Assembly: GCA_963815305.1 (NCBI GenBank) | Contig: CAWFFW010000001.1 | Coordinates: 1,984,001-2,048,000 of the forward strand | Direction: 5' to 3' | Length of the DNA: 64,000 nt | Source of the DNA: CAXBID01 sp963815305 | Lineage (GTDB): Bacteria > Bacteroidota > Bacteroidia > Flavobacteriales > Flavobacteriaceae | Shown: positions 44,301 to 52,415 of the stretch, piece by piece | How positions within the stretch are numbered: position 1 is the first letter of the stretch | Layout: each line of letters begins with the position of its first letter | Position numbers and translations under genes: made by a program | Notes under the pieces: model-generated | Database searches by the model: none | What the model saw: only the letters and a program-made list of their open reading frames with translations | Told to the model about the DNA's origin: nothing

Positions 44301-44803
44301 TTTTCATCCAGCTTAAGTTCTTTACTAACTACGTTTCCTCCATTTATTCTATAAATAGTTTCTACAAGTTCGCGTTGCGCCTCTTCAACAGGTACCCAAG
44401 GGCCTCCTGTCATAGACCAACCAGGACAGTTTTGCATAGTGAATTTTAAGCCTAGTCGTTTACATTCATCTGCTGCATGGCGAATCATATCTTCCCACTC
44501 GGGTGATAAAATTTTAATAGGATCAACATTCGGATAAAGTTGCCCATTCTTATTAAAAAGATGAATCCCCTGCAATCCAGCATATTTTATAGCTTCTAAA
44601 TCTAGCGTTAAACCTTCTTTACTAATATTGTTTCCATTAATGTGAAACCAAGTTTCTGGACGGTGCTCAATAGATGGAGACTTGAAGTTTTGTGATAATT
44701 CATCAAACGCAACTGAGCTTACCTTACTTACCGTATTCGCTTCTTTTGTTTTACAACCTAGTATTAATAATGCAACAAAAAAGGATGCTATTTTATAATT
44801 CAT
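41351..44803 (-). CDS. GH106 alpha-L-rhamnosidase lipoprotein
   Basis: An 1150-residue lipoprotein (Cys17) of normal GH106 length. The family signatures are clear: IEHRPETWFHINGNNISKEGLTLDLEAIKYAGLQGIHLFN at the start and FTMQNCPGWSMTGGPWVP near residue 125. The barrel then has LLIDSWESFIPTWSM and VYTEGAGGEVLPIDPMRYYG (Glu candidates), and NHLVFHTFSHTPQTDVYPGSSFGG. A C-terminal jelly-roll follows (ILDLGQVANIAELWCNEEKVGTRWAPPF). It removes terminal alpha-L-rhamnose in the periplasm. It is a single-gene unit with its own operator, separated from the upstream operon by a terminator. Confidence 0.93.
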   Translation of the reverse strand: MNYKIASFFVALLILGCKTKEANTVSKVSSVAFDELSQNFKSPSIEHRPETWFHINGNNISKEGLTLDLEAIKYAGLQGIHLFNKNGQLYPNVDPIKILSPEWEDMIRHAADECKRLGLKFTMQNCPGWSMTGGPWVPVEEAQRELVETIYRINGGNVVSKELKLDENYLTAEYNYQDVQVLAFPTPAGDDSKVAIPIKIESNNTIIPWTEIFNPSQKLDLNSKSLSQSLKSFKQNGIGKVNGDDTWVKLKFDKEIMVRSIEMSPIRNMLLKREYPVVKIKLKVQAMVDGIFKDISELQMPSANWTDRQYNVTLSIPETLSSEFMITFIGEHNIVPSDIHLSAKPRIHNHEVKAAKALRSLEKEVSNAYDKNAYVNPENIINLSNNMDASGNLNWNAPEGKWTIVRFGHVNMRRKNKPAVPEATGWEASKLDKVAIENHLRKGMIGNLIKDGGPIGDGKLQGLLIDSWESFIPTWSMDSESMFNEFKQRRGYDMRLYLPATIGYIVKNPEETTKFLRDLRQTMDDLFIDNFFEHFATVAHEMGAEVYTEGAGGEVLPIDPMRYYGVSDIPMTEFWYPKAPSSQNEFGKPILAAASAMHLYNKPFLAAEACTQLNMQWNEHPFDVKYLIDYNFTKGVNHLVFHTFSHTPQTDVYPGSSFGGNLGFPLVREQTWWKHMPDFVDYLSRNQYILQQGEYAADVLWYLGDHFERSPFDINNFPEGYRYDYLNEEILQEKIAVKDGKINVKDAGDYRIILLRDSKEILLSTAEKLKALVMDGAVILGDKPLDSPSLMDDESDLKALMSISDELWGNTESGVKQVGKGKVYWGKSIGEVLDLEKITPDVIVPEGADVNWIHRKTEAADIYFVSTKSKKPMDVSLSFRVANAYPQFWDAFTGEQKDAMVWSKSDERTNVAVSFDVSGSAIIVFPKADKIPFSTKVEFQEETILSSENGWFRIHNNDKLVSVKIEDKNVRGSKSGIYRLHQEQEVKSIEVGVKEISLQDNWIATFEKGWDTPESVNVPKLQSLTDFENDAVRHYSGTVTYTKTIDIENIKAHSILDLGQVANIAELWCNEEKVGTRWAPPFTFNVTNQLKIGENQLEVKVTNTWRNQLIYDNKRPKSEKTTWTTNPPKDDETALEISGLIGPVVLQIFN

Positions 44804-44850
44804 ATATATAATTTAAAAACATGAAAGAAACTGTATTTTTTAATTAAAAG

Positions 44851-44867
44851 TGTCCTGTAGCATCATG
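44851..44867 (-). promoter_or_regulatory. Candidate operator upstream of GH106
   Basis: In gene orientation it reads CATGATG-CTA-CAGGACA, 48-64 bases before the start at 44803. It begins immediately next to the upstream operon terminator. Confidence 0.55.
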
Positions 44868-44872
44868 TTAAA

Positions 44873-44902
44873 AAAGCCAGGAAATTAATCTTCGCTGGCT
44901 TT
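44873..44902 (-). terminator. Terminator of the GH3-GH105-sulfatase-GH-GH39 operon
   Basis: Arms AAAGCCAG (44873-44880) and CTGGCTTT (44895-44902). Read on the minus strand the hairpin is followed by T6. It lies about 95 bases past the GH39 stop at 44996. Confidence 0.78.
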
Positions 44903-44995
44903 ATTAATTATTTCTATTAAAAATCTATATTGGTTTTTAAAAAAACTTTTAAAGCTGAAATGACAAAAAATAGTTTCTCATTGGTTATATACATT

Positions 44996-46453
44996 TTAAA
45001 GCATAATTTCAAATTTTGAAAAAGAAAACACAGGTAGTTGTGTATCAAAAGAAATGGTAGATTTAGTTTTTTCTTTACCTTTAGTTATCACCTTAGACCA
45101 CGTTGACCAACGAAACGTATCTTTTTTCTGATTATAAATTGCAGACCGTATTTTTACTTTAGTACCAGGTGAAACCTCAATTTTTGCAGTAAGTTTTAAA
45201 TTCTCAATTTCTGTAGATTCTGCATTCGCGGTATAATTATATGCCATAATGCTATATATGTTTTTAGAGACATTCTTTGAAAAAATAGCATCTACATAAT
45301 TGTTTTCAGAGCGTTGGGTACCGCTTTTTTGAGATTTATAATAGATATCGCCCTCCATCGCTAAGAACGTTTTGCTGACTGATTCGTACTTTGTTCCATC
45401 ACCCCACTGAAAAACGTTTTGCATGTTGTTTTCATAAAACATTTTCATGAGACCTACCATAAATGTTTTTTGATGAGCGGTTGGAGCATTTTCAAATGAA
45501 TTTCCTGCCTTGCTCAAGCTTTTAATCAATGCAAATTCATGCATCTCTAGTTTTGCGTTTTCATTCCATTCTGGAAGATCTTTGATAACTGCAAAATCTT
45601 TAGCATATACTTCGGTAAAATTGGTTCTATTTGCTCTGTTATAAAAAGGGTAAAAAGATACACCTATAAAATCATAATCTACCTGATTTAGTTTGCACCA
45701 TTTTACAAAATCTGTTCCCCAAGCTTTTTTAGAAGAGCCCCAAAGAAAATGCGTACCTACTTTTGCTTTAGGAAGTACTTCACGTATGGCATTAAGAGAA
45801 ACTCTATAAAATTCAAAAAACTCTTCCTTAGTACCAGACCAATGGGTAGGCGTTCCTATTTCCCTGCCTATATCAAATTGTGTTTTGAGAATGCGGTCTT
45901 TACCGTAAGTATCAACAAGAAACCCCATAACTTCTTTTAAATAGTTAGCCCATGTGTTAAAGTTTCTTGGCGGCTCTGCGTTTCCATAGGTATAAACTTT
46001 TAAAGTATCACCAACTAACTGTCCTTCTTCATCACGTTGAAATGCCCAAGAAGGATTATCTAGTACAATTTGATGAATATCTAAACCTTCGTTAAAAATA
46101 CCGTCAATTTGTTTTTTTAATAAGGTAAAATCTGTATAGAATTTTTTAGAATCATCATCCCACTTATACGAATCTTTTGTTATATCGGCTTTTCCTTTGC
46201 TAGCAATACCTCCAAGTGGTCTTACAACACAGAGCTTAGAATTACCTATGTCATTAGGTACATTAAATCCATTCAAAGGCGTAATTCTATTAAAAACACT
46301 TAAATGGTAAGGCATTTCTTGTTTAGCATTGGCAACATCTGTAAAGTCGGTTTCTAAAACAATTTGTGCTTGTATATTTGTGTACATTGCTTGAAAACAC
46401 AAAAACACTATAAACGTTGTTTTTAAAAATTGGTTTATTTTTTCATCTATCAT
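44996..46453 (-). CDS. GH39-like secreted glycoside hydrolase
   Basis: A 485-residue secreted protein (signal ending MYTNIQAQ), a paralogue of the 24297-25967 protein; both open with LxTDFT and contain the pair of motifs around IVLDNPSWAFQ and FDIGREIGTPTHW. The Glu in GREIGTP is the likely acid/base and KLEMHEFALI the likely nucleophile strand. It is shorter than its paralogue, mainly in the C-terminal beta part. Last gene of the operon that starts with GH3, 59 bases after the multidomain GH gene. Likely acts on ulvan oligomers; bond specificity is unknown. Confidence 0.82.
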   Translation of the reverse strand: MIDEKINQFLKTTFIVFLCFQAMYTNIQAQIVLETDFTDVANAKQEMPYHLSVFNRITPLNGFNVPNDIGNSKLCVVRPLGGIASKGKADITKDSYKWDDDSKKFYTDFTLLKKQIDGIFNEGLDIHQIVLDNPSWAFQRDEEGQLVGDTLKVYTYGNAEPPRNFNTWANYLKEVMGFLVDTYGKDRILKTQFDIGREIGTPTHWSGTKEEFFEFYRVSLNAIREVLPKAKVGTHFLWGSSKKAWGTDFVKWCKLNQVDYDFIGVSFYPFYNRANRTNFTEVYAKDFAVIKDLPEWNENAKLEMHEFALIKSLSKAGNSFENAPTAHQKTFMVGLMKMFYENNMQNVFQWGDGTKYESVSKTFLAMEGDIYYKSQKSGTQRSENNYVDAIFSKNVSKNIYSIMAYNYTANAESTEIENLKLTAKIEVSPGTKVKIRSAIYNQKKDTFRWSTWSKVITKGKEKTKSTISFDTQLPVFSFSKFEIML

Positions 46454-46512
46454 AGTTTCTTTTTTTCAATAAAAAATACAATCTCTTTGGAGAAATTGAA
46501 TGATTCTTAATT

Positions 46513-49437
46513 TTAATTATAAAGTAATTTTCTTATAATCCCTGCTTCTGTTTTTAATATATATATCCCTTTGGGGTATTTAGAAATATCTACCAAACTT
46601 CCATTTCCTTCTTTGACTTGAATTCCTAGCAAGGAGTAAACGTTCCATTTACTAGAGACACTTAAATTAAACAAACCGTCCTTACTTGGCACAGGATATA
46701 CTTTAAGATTTTGATTTGTTTTTTCTAAATCTTTTACACTTAAAGCGTCTACTTTATTTATGGTTACATAATCGTAGGAGGGTCCTGCTCCACCTTGAGG
46801 AATTTTTAATTCTAAAACCCATTTACCTTCGGTCAACGAAAATGTTTCCGTTTTATAATCCCCAAATACTGTAGCTCCACTTCCGTCTGTTATCCTTCTA
46901 ATTCCTGTTGTTGTAGAACCGCTTGGAGCTTTAAAAAGCGTGGTTGATGATGTTAAATTTCTTGATCTAATAAATGCCTCAAAAGGTTTTGATGTATTTG
47001 AGAGTGTTCTATAATTTATTAACATTTCATAAGTCCCTGTTTCTGTAACATCTACAGTGTATCTCGTATATTCATTTCCAACTAAACCAGTCATAATAAA
47101 ACCTGTTCCTCCTAGATCGATATCTACGTCTTCTCCCGATCCAGTTCTGTAAACACCATCACCATTTAAATTCCCTGGAGTGGTATCTGAAAATGCTAAG
47201 CCTTCGCCTCCTGTATCGTAATCTTCAAACTGAATAACTCCAGGTATGGTATGTATTATATTATTGTAAGGGCGTGTTGGAAAATCGTTACTTGTTATAT
47301 TTATAACCGTTTGGGCTGTTCTATTACCCGTATCTGTTAAAACTAATTTTAATTCATAATCACCTTCTGTAATATTTTCTAAAATAACGTCGTTTTGTCC
47401 ATCAAATCCCCAAGTAAATGGCGCACTTGATATGCTTCTCACCAAAACATTATTAATAAATAAATCAACGCTTGCAATATCATCAGCATCTAATGCTATT
47501 GATGCTTCTACTTCTACATCATTTCCTGGTAGAATATTATCTTCGCTACCAGGTGTTATAAATATAGGATCTTGTAATGGTAATAGAAAGTTAACTTTAA
47601 CTTTATCTAAATTAACACCTCCGTTTTGAACATTGATTCTCAAAACATGTAATCCTTTTGTTAGAGGCACACTCAATTTTATACTGCTTTGAAAATCTGT
47701 ACTGTTAGCTGTTTGCGGTAACGCAAAACTATCAAAAACAGTAGCATTATCTATCATTACACCAATTTCAGCATTTGTACTTTCTGTAGCGTAAACAAAT
47801 TCAAAATCGTAAATATCGGTATTTAAAATATTTACATTATATGCCAGCCAATCTCCACTTTGCATATCATTTACATATGTTATGCTATTATTTGTAGTTG
47901 TACTAACACCAGTGGATGCAGAAAAACTTTCTGCTTCGATAACTCCTGAAATTAATTGTGCCGTTGAATTAAGATAAATCCCAGAGATTTTACTAACCGA
48001 TAACGGAGGCAACGTTATAGAACCCGGACCTTGCTTTATAATTTGCAATTGGTTAGCGAAATAATCTATTGGCTCTACAGGTCCTAAATCATCAAATATG
48101 TAGGCTTCATGACTGAAACCCCCATTGTAAACAACATTATCAAATTTAAGTTCAAAGGCTACTGGTTTGTCACTAAGATTAACCGCTATTACTTTTGTTT
48201 CTCCATCTTTGGTGGTTGCTCTTGCATTAACGGCTTTTACAGAGCCTCTAGATACTGTTAAATCTGCCGAAGCTGTTACAGTTCCTGCCATCATGGTCGC
48301 GTCTCTAAACACGTCTTGTATAATTTCGTAAGTAGATAAATATGGCCTTTTTTGTAATGGATATACCGGTTGTCTTTGAGGTGAAACAACCACCATAGCA
48401 TTTGCAATTCTGTTAAAACTGAACCAATTGGCTCTTTCAAAAATATCTTGGTTTTCGGCCATGTACAAATAAACATCTGCCATTCCTAAACAGGCTGCAG
48501 CATGAACACTTTCACCACCACTACCTGCTGATACGCCCCACTCTGTTAACCAAACTGGTTTACCGGGAGCAAACGTATTTCTTGTCCAGTTTACATCTTC
48601 TTCTAACTGTAATTTTGCTGTTAACACTTCGGAGTACGCCGTGTTACTTTCTCCAGGTATATCTGGATCTGCACCCATATAGCGGTGTATACTTATGGCG
48701 TCAAAATAATTACCATCACCTATTATTTCGCTATTATAATTGGCTTGACTTCGTCTCCAACCTAAAGGAACTGATAATTGAATATCTGGAAATTCTGCTT
48801 TTAATGCACTAGACACTTCTGAAGCTGCTGCTAAATACTGTGCAGTTGTAGCGGTTCTATTGGCGCGTTGGTTTTTCCAGAAATGCTCATTTCCCAACTC
48901 AATTGACTTAACTTCTAAACCTCTGGCGATATCATTTTGTGCCCGAGCTACACTACTGGCACCATCATCAAAATTAATACTGTAGGTCCACATCATATCG
49001 TAACCTTGTCCGCCATTAACAGCTTTTTTATCACTATTCAAAGATGCAATTCCATCGATATGGCCTTTAACACTGGCAACGTAACTGTTTAATACGGTTT
49101 GATGACTTCCATTGTCATAGTCATCCTGTTGATACGTATCATCTTCCCATTCATAAAAATTAGCCCATACCCCATGCGGAAAACGAATACTGACAGGATT
49201 TACCAACTTTATAAAATCTTTTTGCAATTGCGTATCAAAACCTTCTATGTTGTAGCCTATAATTTTATTATTAAAAGGCTCTGTATTAGTGGTTTCTACA
49301 TTTAATGATGCGGTTATTGAATTTGGTGTAGTAAATGGATATTGTTGTGCTATTGCTTTTGAAAAAAATAATAGCATACATACTAATAAAAACAAATTTA
49401 TTAATGAATGTTGATTGAATAATGTTGATCTTTTCAT
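46513..49437 (-). CDS. Multidomain T9SS-secreted clan GH-A glycoside hydrolase with CBM modules
   Basis: A 974-residue surface enzyme. After the signal peptide (ending SKAIAQ) a TIM-barrel domain spans about 35-400. VKSIELGNEHFW (Glu at about 183) and KPVWLTEWGVS (Glu at about 298) are the acid/base and nucleophile pattern of clan GH-A, close to GH39, GH51 and GH79, but the exact family is uncertain. A small beta domain follows, then a CBM6-like module (about 490-620: VIEAESFSASTGV... GDWLAYNVNI), an Ig-like domain (about 630-715), a second CBM6-like module (about 725-890) and a sorting domain (LKVYPVPSKDG...). The last 280 residues have a truncated paralogue at 7212-8120. In operon with the sulfatase (41 bases upstream). 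Probably cuts polymer at the cell surface. Confidence 0.82.
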   Translation of the reverse strand: MKRSTLFNQHSLINLFLLVCMLLFFSKAIAQQYPFTTPNSITASLNVETTNTEPFNNKIIGYNIEGFDTQLQKDFIKLVNPVSIRFPHGVWANFYEWEDDTYQQDDYDNGSHQTVLNSYVASVKGHIDGIASLNSDKKAVNGGQGYDMMWTYSINFDDGASSVARAQNDIARGLEVKSIELGNEHFWKNQRANRTATTAQYLAAASEVSSALKAEFPDIQLSVPLGWRRSQANYNSEIIGDGNYFDAISIHRYMGADPDIPGESNTAYSEVLTAKLQLEEDVNWTRNTFAPGKPVWLTEWGVSAGSGGESVHAAACLGMADVYLYMAENQDIFERANWFSFNRIANAMVVVSPQRQPVYPLQKRPYLSTYEIIQDVFRDATMMAGTVTASADLTVSRGSVKAVNARATTKDGETKVIAVNLSDKPVAFELKFDNVVYNGGFSHEAYIFDDLGPVEPIDYFANQLQIIKQGPGSITLPPLSVSKISGIYLNSTAQLISGVIEAESFSASTGVSTTTNNSITYVNDMQSGDWLAYNVNILNTDIYDFEFVYATESTNAEIGVMIDNATVFDSFALPQTANSTDFQSSIKLSVPLTKGLHVLRINVQNGGVNLDKVKVNFLLPLQDPIFITPGSEDNILPGNDVEVEASIALDADDIASVDLFINNVLVRSISSAPFTWGFDGQNDVILENITEGDYELKLVLTDTGNRTAQTVINITSNDFPTRPYNNIIHTIPGVIQFEDYDTGGEGLAFSDTTPGNLNGDGVYRTGSGEDVDIDLGGTGFIMTGLVGNEYTRYTVDVTETGTYEMLINYRTLSNTSKPFEAFIRSRNLTSSTTLFKAPSGSTTTGIRRITDGSGATVFGDYKTETFSLTEGKWVLELKIPQGGAGPSYDYVTINKVDALSVKDLEKTNQNLKVYPVPSKDGLFNLSVSSKWNVYSLLGIQVKEGNGSLVDISKYPKGIYILKTEAGIIRKLLYN

Positions 49438-49478
49438 AACTAAATAACTTATTAAAATATTAAAATATTATAAAAACA

Positions 49479-51245
49479 CTACTGCAGGCTTAATGCCGGT
49501 ATGTTTATAGTTTTGCTTGACTCGAAACCAATACGGTGAGCCTGTACCAATAATTTTCCGGCTTCTGGAATTGTCATTGGGTTTTGATATATTTCCCAAG
49601 ATTCCGGTGCTTCGCCTTCACTAGTCATAATTTTATAGCCTATTGAGGCGCCTTCTGTTTCGCAACTTATATTAAGTTTTCCATTTTCAAAAGTGATGAT
49701 TGGGTTTGCTGTTACGGGTTTAGTTTCTTTACCAGACCATAATTTCTCTATTAATTTTGCTTCCTTAATATTTGGATTATCGCCTATTATAGTTAACCAT
49801 CTATCCATTTCGGCACTTAACTCGTTAAGTTTTTCTTGATAAATTGGATCACCAGCTAAATTGTTCAATTCAAAAGGATCAGCATCACAATCAAATAATT
49901 CTTCTTTTGGCTTATGCTCTCTAAACCACTGCATTTGGACATCGTTTAACTTTCTTTCGTTTTTTAATCTCAATAATTCCTGCATTGTTGGTATTTTCTC
50001 TCTATATGAAACTGGTAAATAATAGCCTTGTTCTGGTCTGTAATTTCTAATATACTTGTACTGATTATCTCTTACTGCTCTGATAGCATCAGTAAATCCA
50101 TCAAATCTATCTGCAGCGGCATGAATGTATTTACGCTCTTTTTCAGGTTTATAATCACCTAAAAATGCATGTCCTTGCATATACGGTTTTGGCTCTTCAT
50201 CTACAAGGGATAATAATGTAGGTGCAAAATCAATAAAACTGATCAATTGTTCATCTTTTGTTCCTGCCATCACTTTATTTGGAAATCGAATGATCATCGG
50301 AGTATTTAAACCCGAGTCATAAATCAACCGCTTTTCTCTTGGTAATGGTCCACCATGGTCGCCATAAAAAAAGATAATGGTATTTTCTAACAAACCGTCA
50401 TCTTCTAGTTGTTTTAAAACAGCTCCAACTTGACGATCCATTTCTCCAATATTATTGTATAACTTCCACATATCACGACGAGTGACTTCAGTGTCTGGTA
50501 AATAAGGTGGAACATTGAATTTGCTGTTTTTTGAAAGATGTATCGGGGTCTCATTTTCCGTCATTCTATCCTTTTCCCATTTATACGATCTATCTCCAGA
50601 ATGATAATATCTGGTTTCAATATTCTTAAGACCATAAGGTTCAAACAAACCAGATTCGTGCGTATCCGTAAAGTTAAATACTGCAAAAAATGGTTGATTC
50701 TCTCCTCTATTTCGCCAATGTGCATAAGTACTACTTTCGTCCCAAGCAGTTACTGGAGCATTGAACTGATAATCGGTTTTGTAATTATTAGTACAATAAT
50801 AGCCTTTTATGCGCATCCATTCGCCTATCATTTTTGCTTTGGAAGGCGGAATAGCTTCATAGGGTGGCAAACCTGTTACCTCTGTGTAAGAGTTTGTTCT
50901 CATGTGGTTTGCTCCCATACTAGAAGGATAAATACCTGTTGCTATAGCAGCTCTACTTGGTGCGCAAACACCAGAAGTTGAATATAAGTTTGGATAAATA
51001 ACACCCTCTTCTGCTAATCTACTTAAATTAGGAGTGACTACAGTCGAGTCTCCAAAAGGCGGAATATAAGCCCCCATATCTTCAGTAACTAACCATAGTA
51101 TATTGGGGCGCTCTGGTAATTCAAAAACAGATGCTTTTTCAGTTACTTTTTTAACCTCTTTATTTATATTCTGACAACTTATAGAAACAATACATACGTT
51201 TAAAATCACTATTTTATTGAAAAGCTTTAAGCTATTTAAAAACAT
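49479..51245 (-). CDS. S1 family sulfatase, lipoprotein
   Basis: A 588-residue lipoprotein (Cys24). The formylglycine motif is SGVCAPSRAAIATG with the modified Cys at 94. RPNILWLVTEDMGAY supplies first metal ligands, and FFYGDHGGPLPREKRLIYDSG and TPMIIRFP are usual type I sulfatase elements. The last 70 or so residues (ITFENGKLNISCETEGASIGYKI) are a chitobiase-type beta domain. It removes sulfate, presumably from rhamnose-3-sulfate, before or after glycosidase action. It needs a maturase to form formylglycine; none is coded in this window. Position in the operon: 23 bases after GH105. Confidence 0.93.
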   Translation of the reverse strand: MFLNSLKLFNKIVILNVCIVSISCQNINKEVKKVTEKASVFELPERPNILWLVTEDMGAYIPPFGDSTVVTPNLSRLAEEGVIYPNLYSTSGVCAPSRAAIATGIYPSSMGANHMRTNSYTEVTGLPPYEAIPPSKAKMIGEWMRIKGYYCTNNYKTDYQFNAPVTAWDESSTYAHWRNRGENQPFFAVFNFTDTHESGLFEPYGLKNIETRYYHSGDRSYKWEKDRMTENETPIHLSKNSKFNVPPYLPDTEVTRRDMWKLYNNIGEMDRQVGAVLKQLEDDGLLENTIIFFYGDHGGPLPREKRLIYDSGLNTPMIIRFPNKVMAGTKDEQLISFIDFAPTLLSLVDEEPKPYMQGHAFLGDYKPEKERKYIHAAADRFDGFTDAIRAVRDNQYKYIRNYRPEQGYYLPVSYREKIPTMQELLRLKNERKLNDVQMQWFREHKPKEELFDCDADPFELNNLAGDPIYQEKLNELSAEMDRWLTIIGDNPNIKEAKLIEKLWSGKETKPVTANPIITFENGKLNISCETEGASIGYKIMTSEGEAPESWEIYQNPMTIPEAGKLLVQAHRIGFESSKTINIPALSLQ

Positions 51246-51268
51246 ATACTTACTTATTATTGATTATT

Positions 51269-52408
51269 TTATTTCAATTTTAAAATTTCACTACCCGCCA
51301 TTAAAAAAGCACCTGTACCAAAATTTTGCCAAGAATCAGCTGATGCCGGTTCTGGTGATGCTCCAATATTTTGAACCCATCCTACTCTACCGTCTTCATG
51401 CTGACAATTTGCTAAGCCTTCCCAGGCTTTTTTAACTTCAGGGGTGTGTTTTTTATCCAACAAACCATTATTTATACCCCATGCAAGTGCAAATGTGTAA
51501 AAACCACTTCCGCTAACCTCTCCATGGCTGTATGATTCTGGAGATAACAAACTAGTTCTCCACAGGCCGTCTTCAGGCTGAAGTTCTAATATTCTAGCTG
51601 CCATTTCCTTAAAGAGATTTTCGTAAAATGCCCGGTGTTTATAATCTTTTGGCATATCATCTAAAATTAGTGCTAATCCAGAAATCACCCACCCGTTTCC
51701 ACGAGACCAAAATATTTTCTTTCCATTTTTTTCTTTTCGGTCTTTGTCTGATCCTGTCCAAACAAAACGCATATCCCTTGCAAAAAGCCTTTCTTCTTTA
51801 TCATATAATTGATTATAAGTCTGCATGTAATAAGTATGCATATCGTCTAAATATTTTGGCTGATTGGTATGTTTTGCATATAAATTTAAAACTGGAGGCG
51901 CCATAAATAAAGCATCACACCACCACCATAAAATAGTTTGCCCCATATCACTCTTGCTATTCCCTGCTTTCCAAACATCATCTTCGTATAAATGGGCGTT
52001 TAAAAACTTTTTAGTGGGCTCTAAATCCACAAAATTAGCTCTGCCACCCACCATGTCGATATAAAGATAGCTGTATGAAATTGCCACATCATCCGCATGA
52101 TGCAACCTATTGAAAGTTTGCCAATTATTCCAATAGCCTTGATTTTTTAAGGCAGCCATATACATCATATCTTTAGTGGCATGATGTGCTCTGGCTACAC
52201 CTGTATAATAGGCTCCTGCCGTCCAATCGGTTGGAGCAATTGCAAAAATAGGATGTGCTTCTTGCCACTCAAAAGCTTTTATCATAGAAGCTTTTACCTT
52301 GGCTTTATCCATAGATTGTACTGGTAAAACTTTTTGTGTAGTTGTTTGAGTAGTTGAACAATTGAAGAGTAACACAACTACTAAAAGTGTTAAAATAGAT
52401 TTATTCAT
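51269..52408 (-). CDS. GH105 unsaturated glucuronyl/rhamnogalacturonyl hydrolase, lipoprotein
   Basis: A 379-residue lipoprotein (Cys17). It removes the 4,5-unsaturated uronate left at the non-reducing end by ulvan lyases. The alpha/alpha6 barrel has the family motifs RLHHADDVAISY (residues 101-112), WWWCDALFMAPPVL (161-174, with the catalytic Asp165) and FWSRGNGWVISGLALIL. Length is normal. All key residues are present, in contrast to the GH105-like part of the 54894 gene. In operon, 7 bases after GH3 and before the sulfatase. Confidence 0.94.
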   Translation of the reverse strand: MNKSILTLLVVVLLFNCSTTQTTTQKVLPVQSMDKAKVKASMIKAFEWQEAHPIFAIAPTDWTAGAYYTGVARAHHATKDMMYMAALKNQGYWNNWQTFNRLHHADDVAISYSYLYIDMVGGRANFVDLEPTKKFLNAHLYEDDVWKAGNSKSDMGQTILWWWCDALFMAPPVLNLYAKHTNQPKYLDDMHTYYMQTYNQLYDKEERLFARDMRFVWTGSDKDRKEKNGKKIFWSRGNGWVISGLALILDDMPKDYKHRAFYENLFKEMAARILELQPEDGLWRTSLLSPESYSHGEVSGSGFYTFALAWGINNGLLDKKHTPEVKKAWEGLANCQHEDGRVGWVQNIGASPEPASADSWQNFGTGAFLMAGSEILKLK

Positions 52409-52415
52409 ATTTGTA

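Noticed and set aside
50538..50981. A 147-codon plus-strand frame
   Set aside because: It lies entirely within the sulfatase gene on the opposite strand, which has clear catalytic motifs; the plus frame has no recognisable domain.
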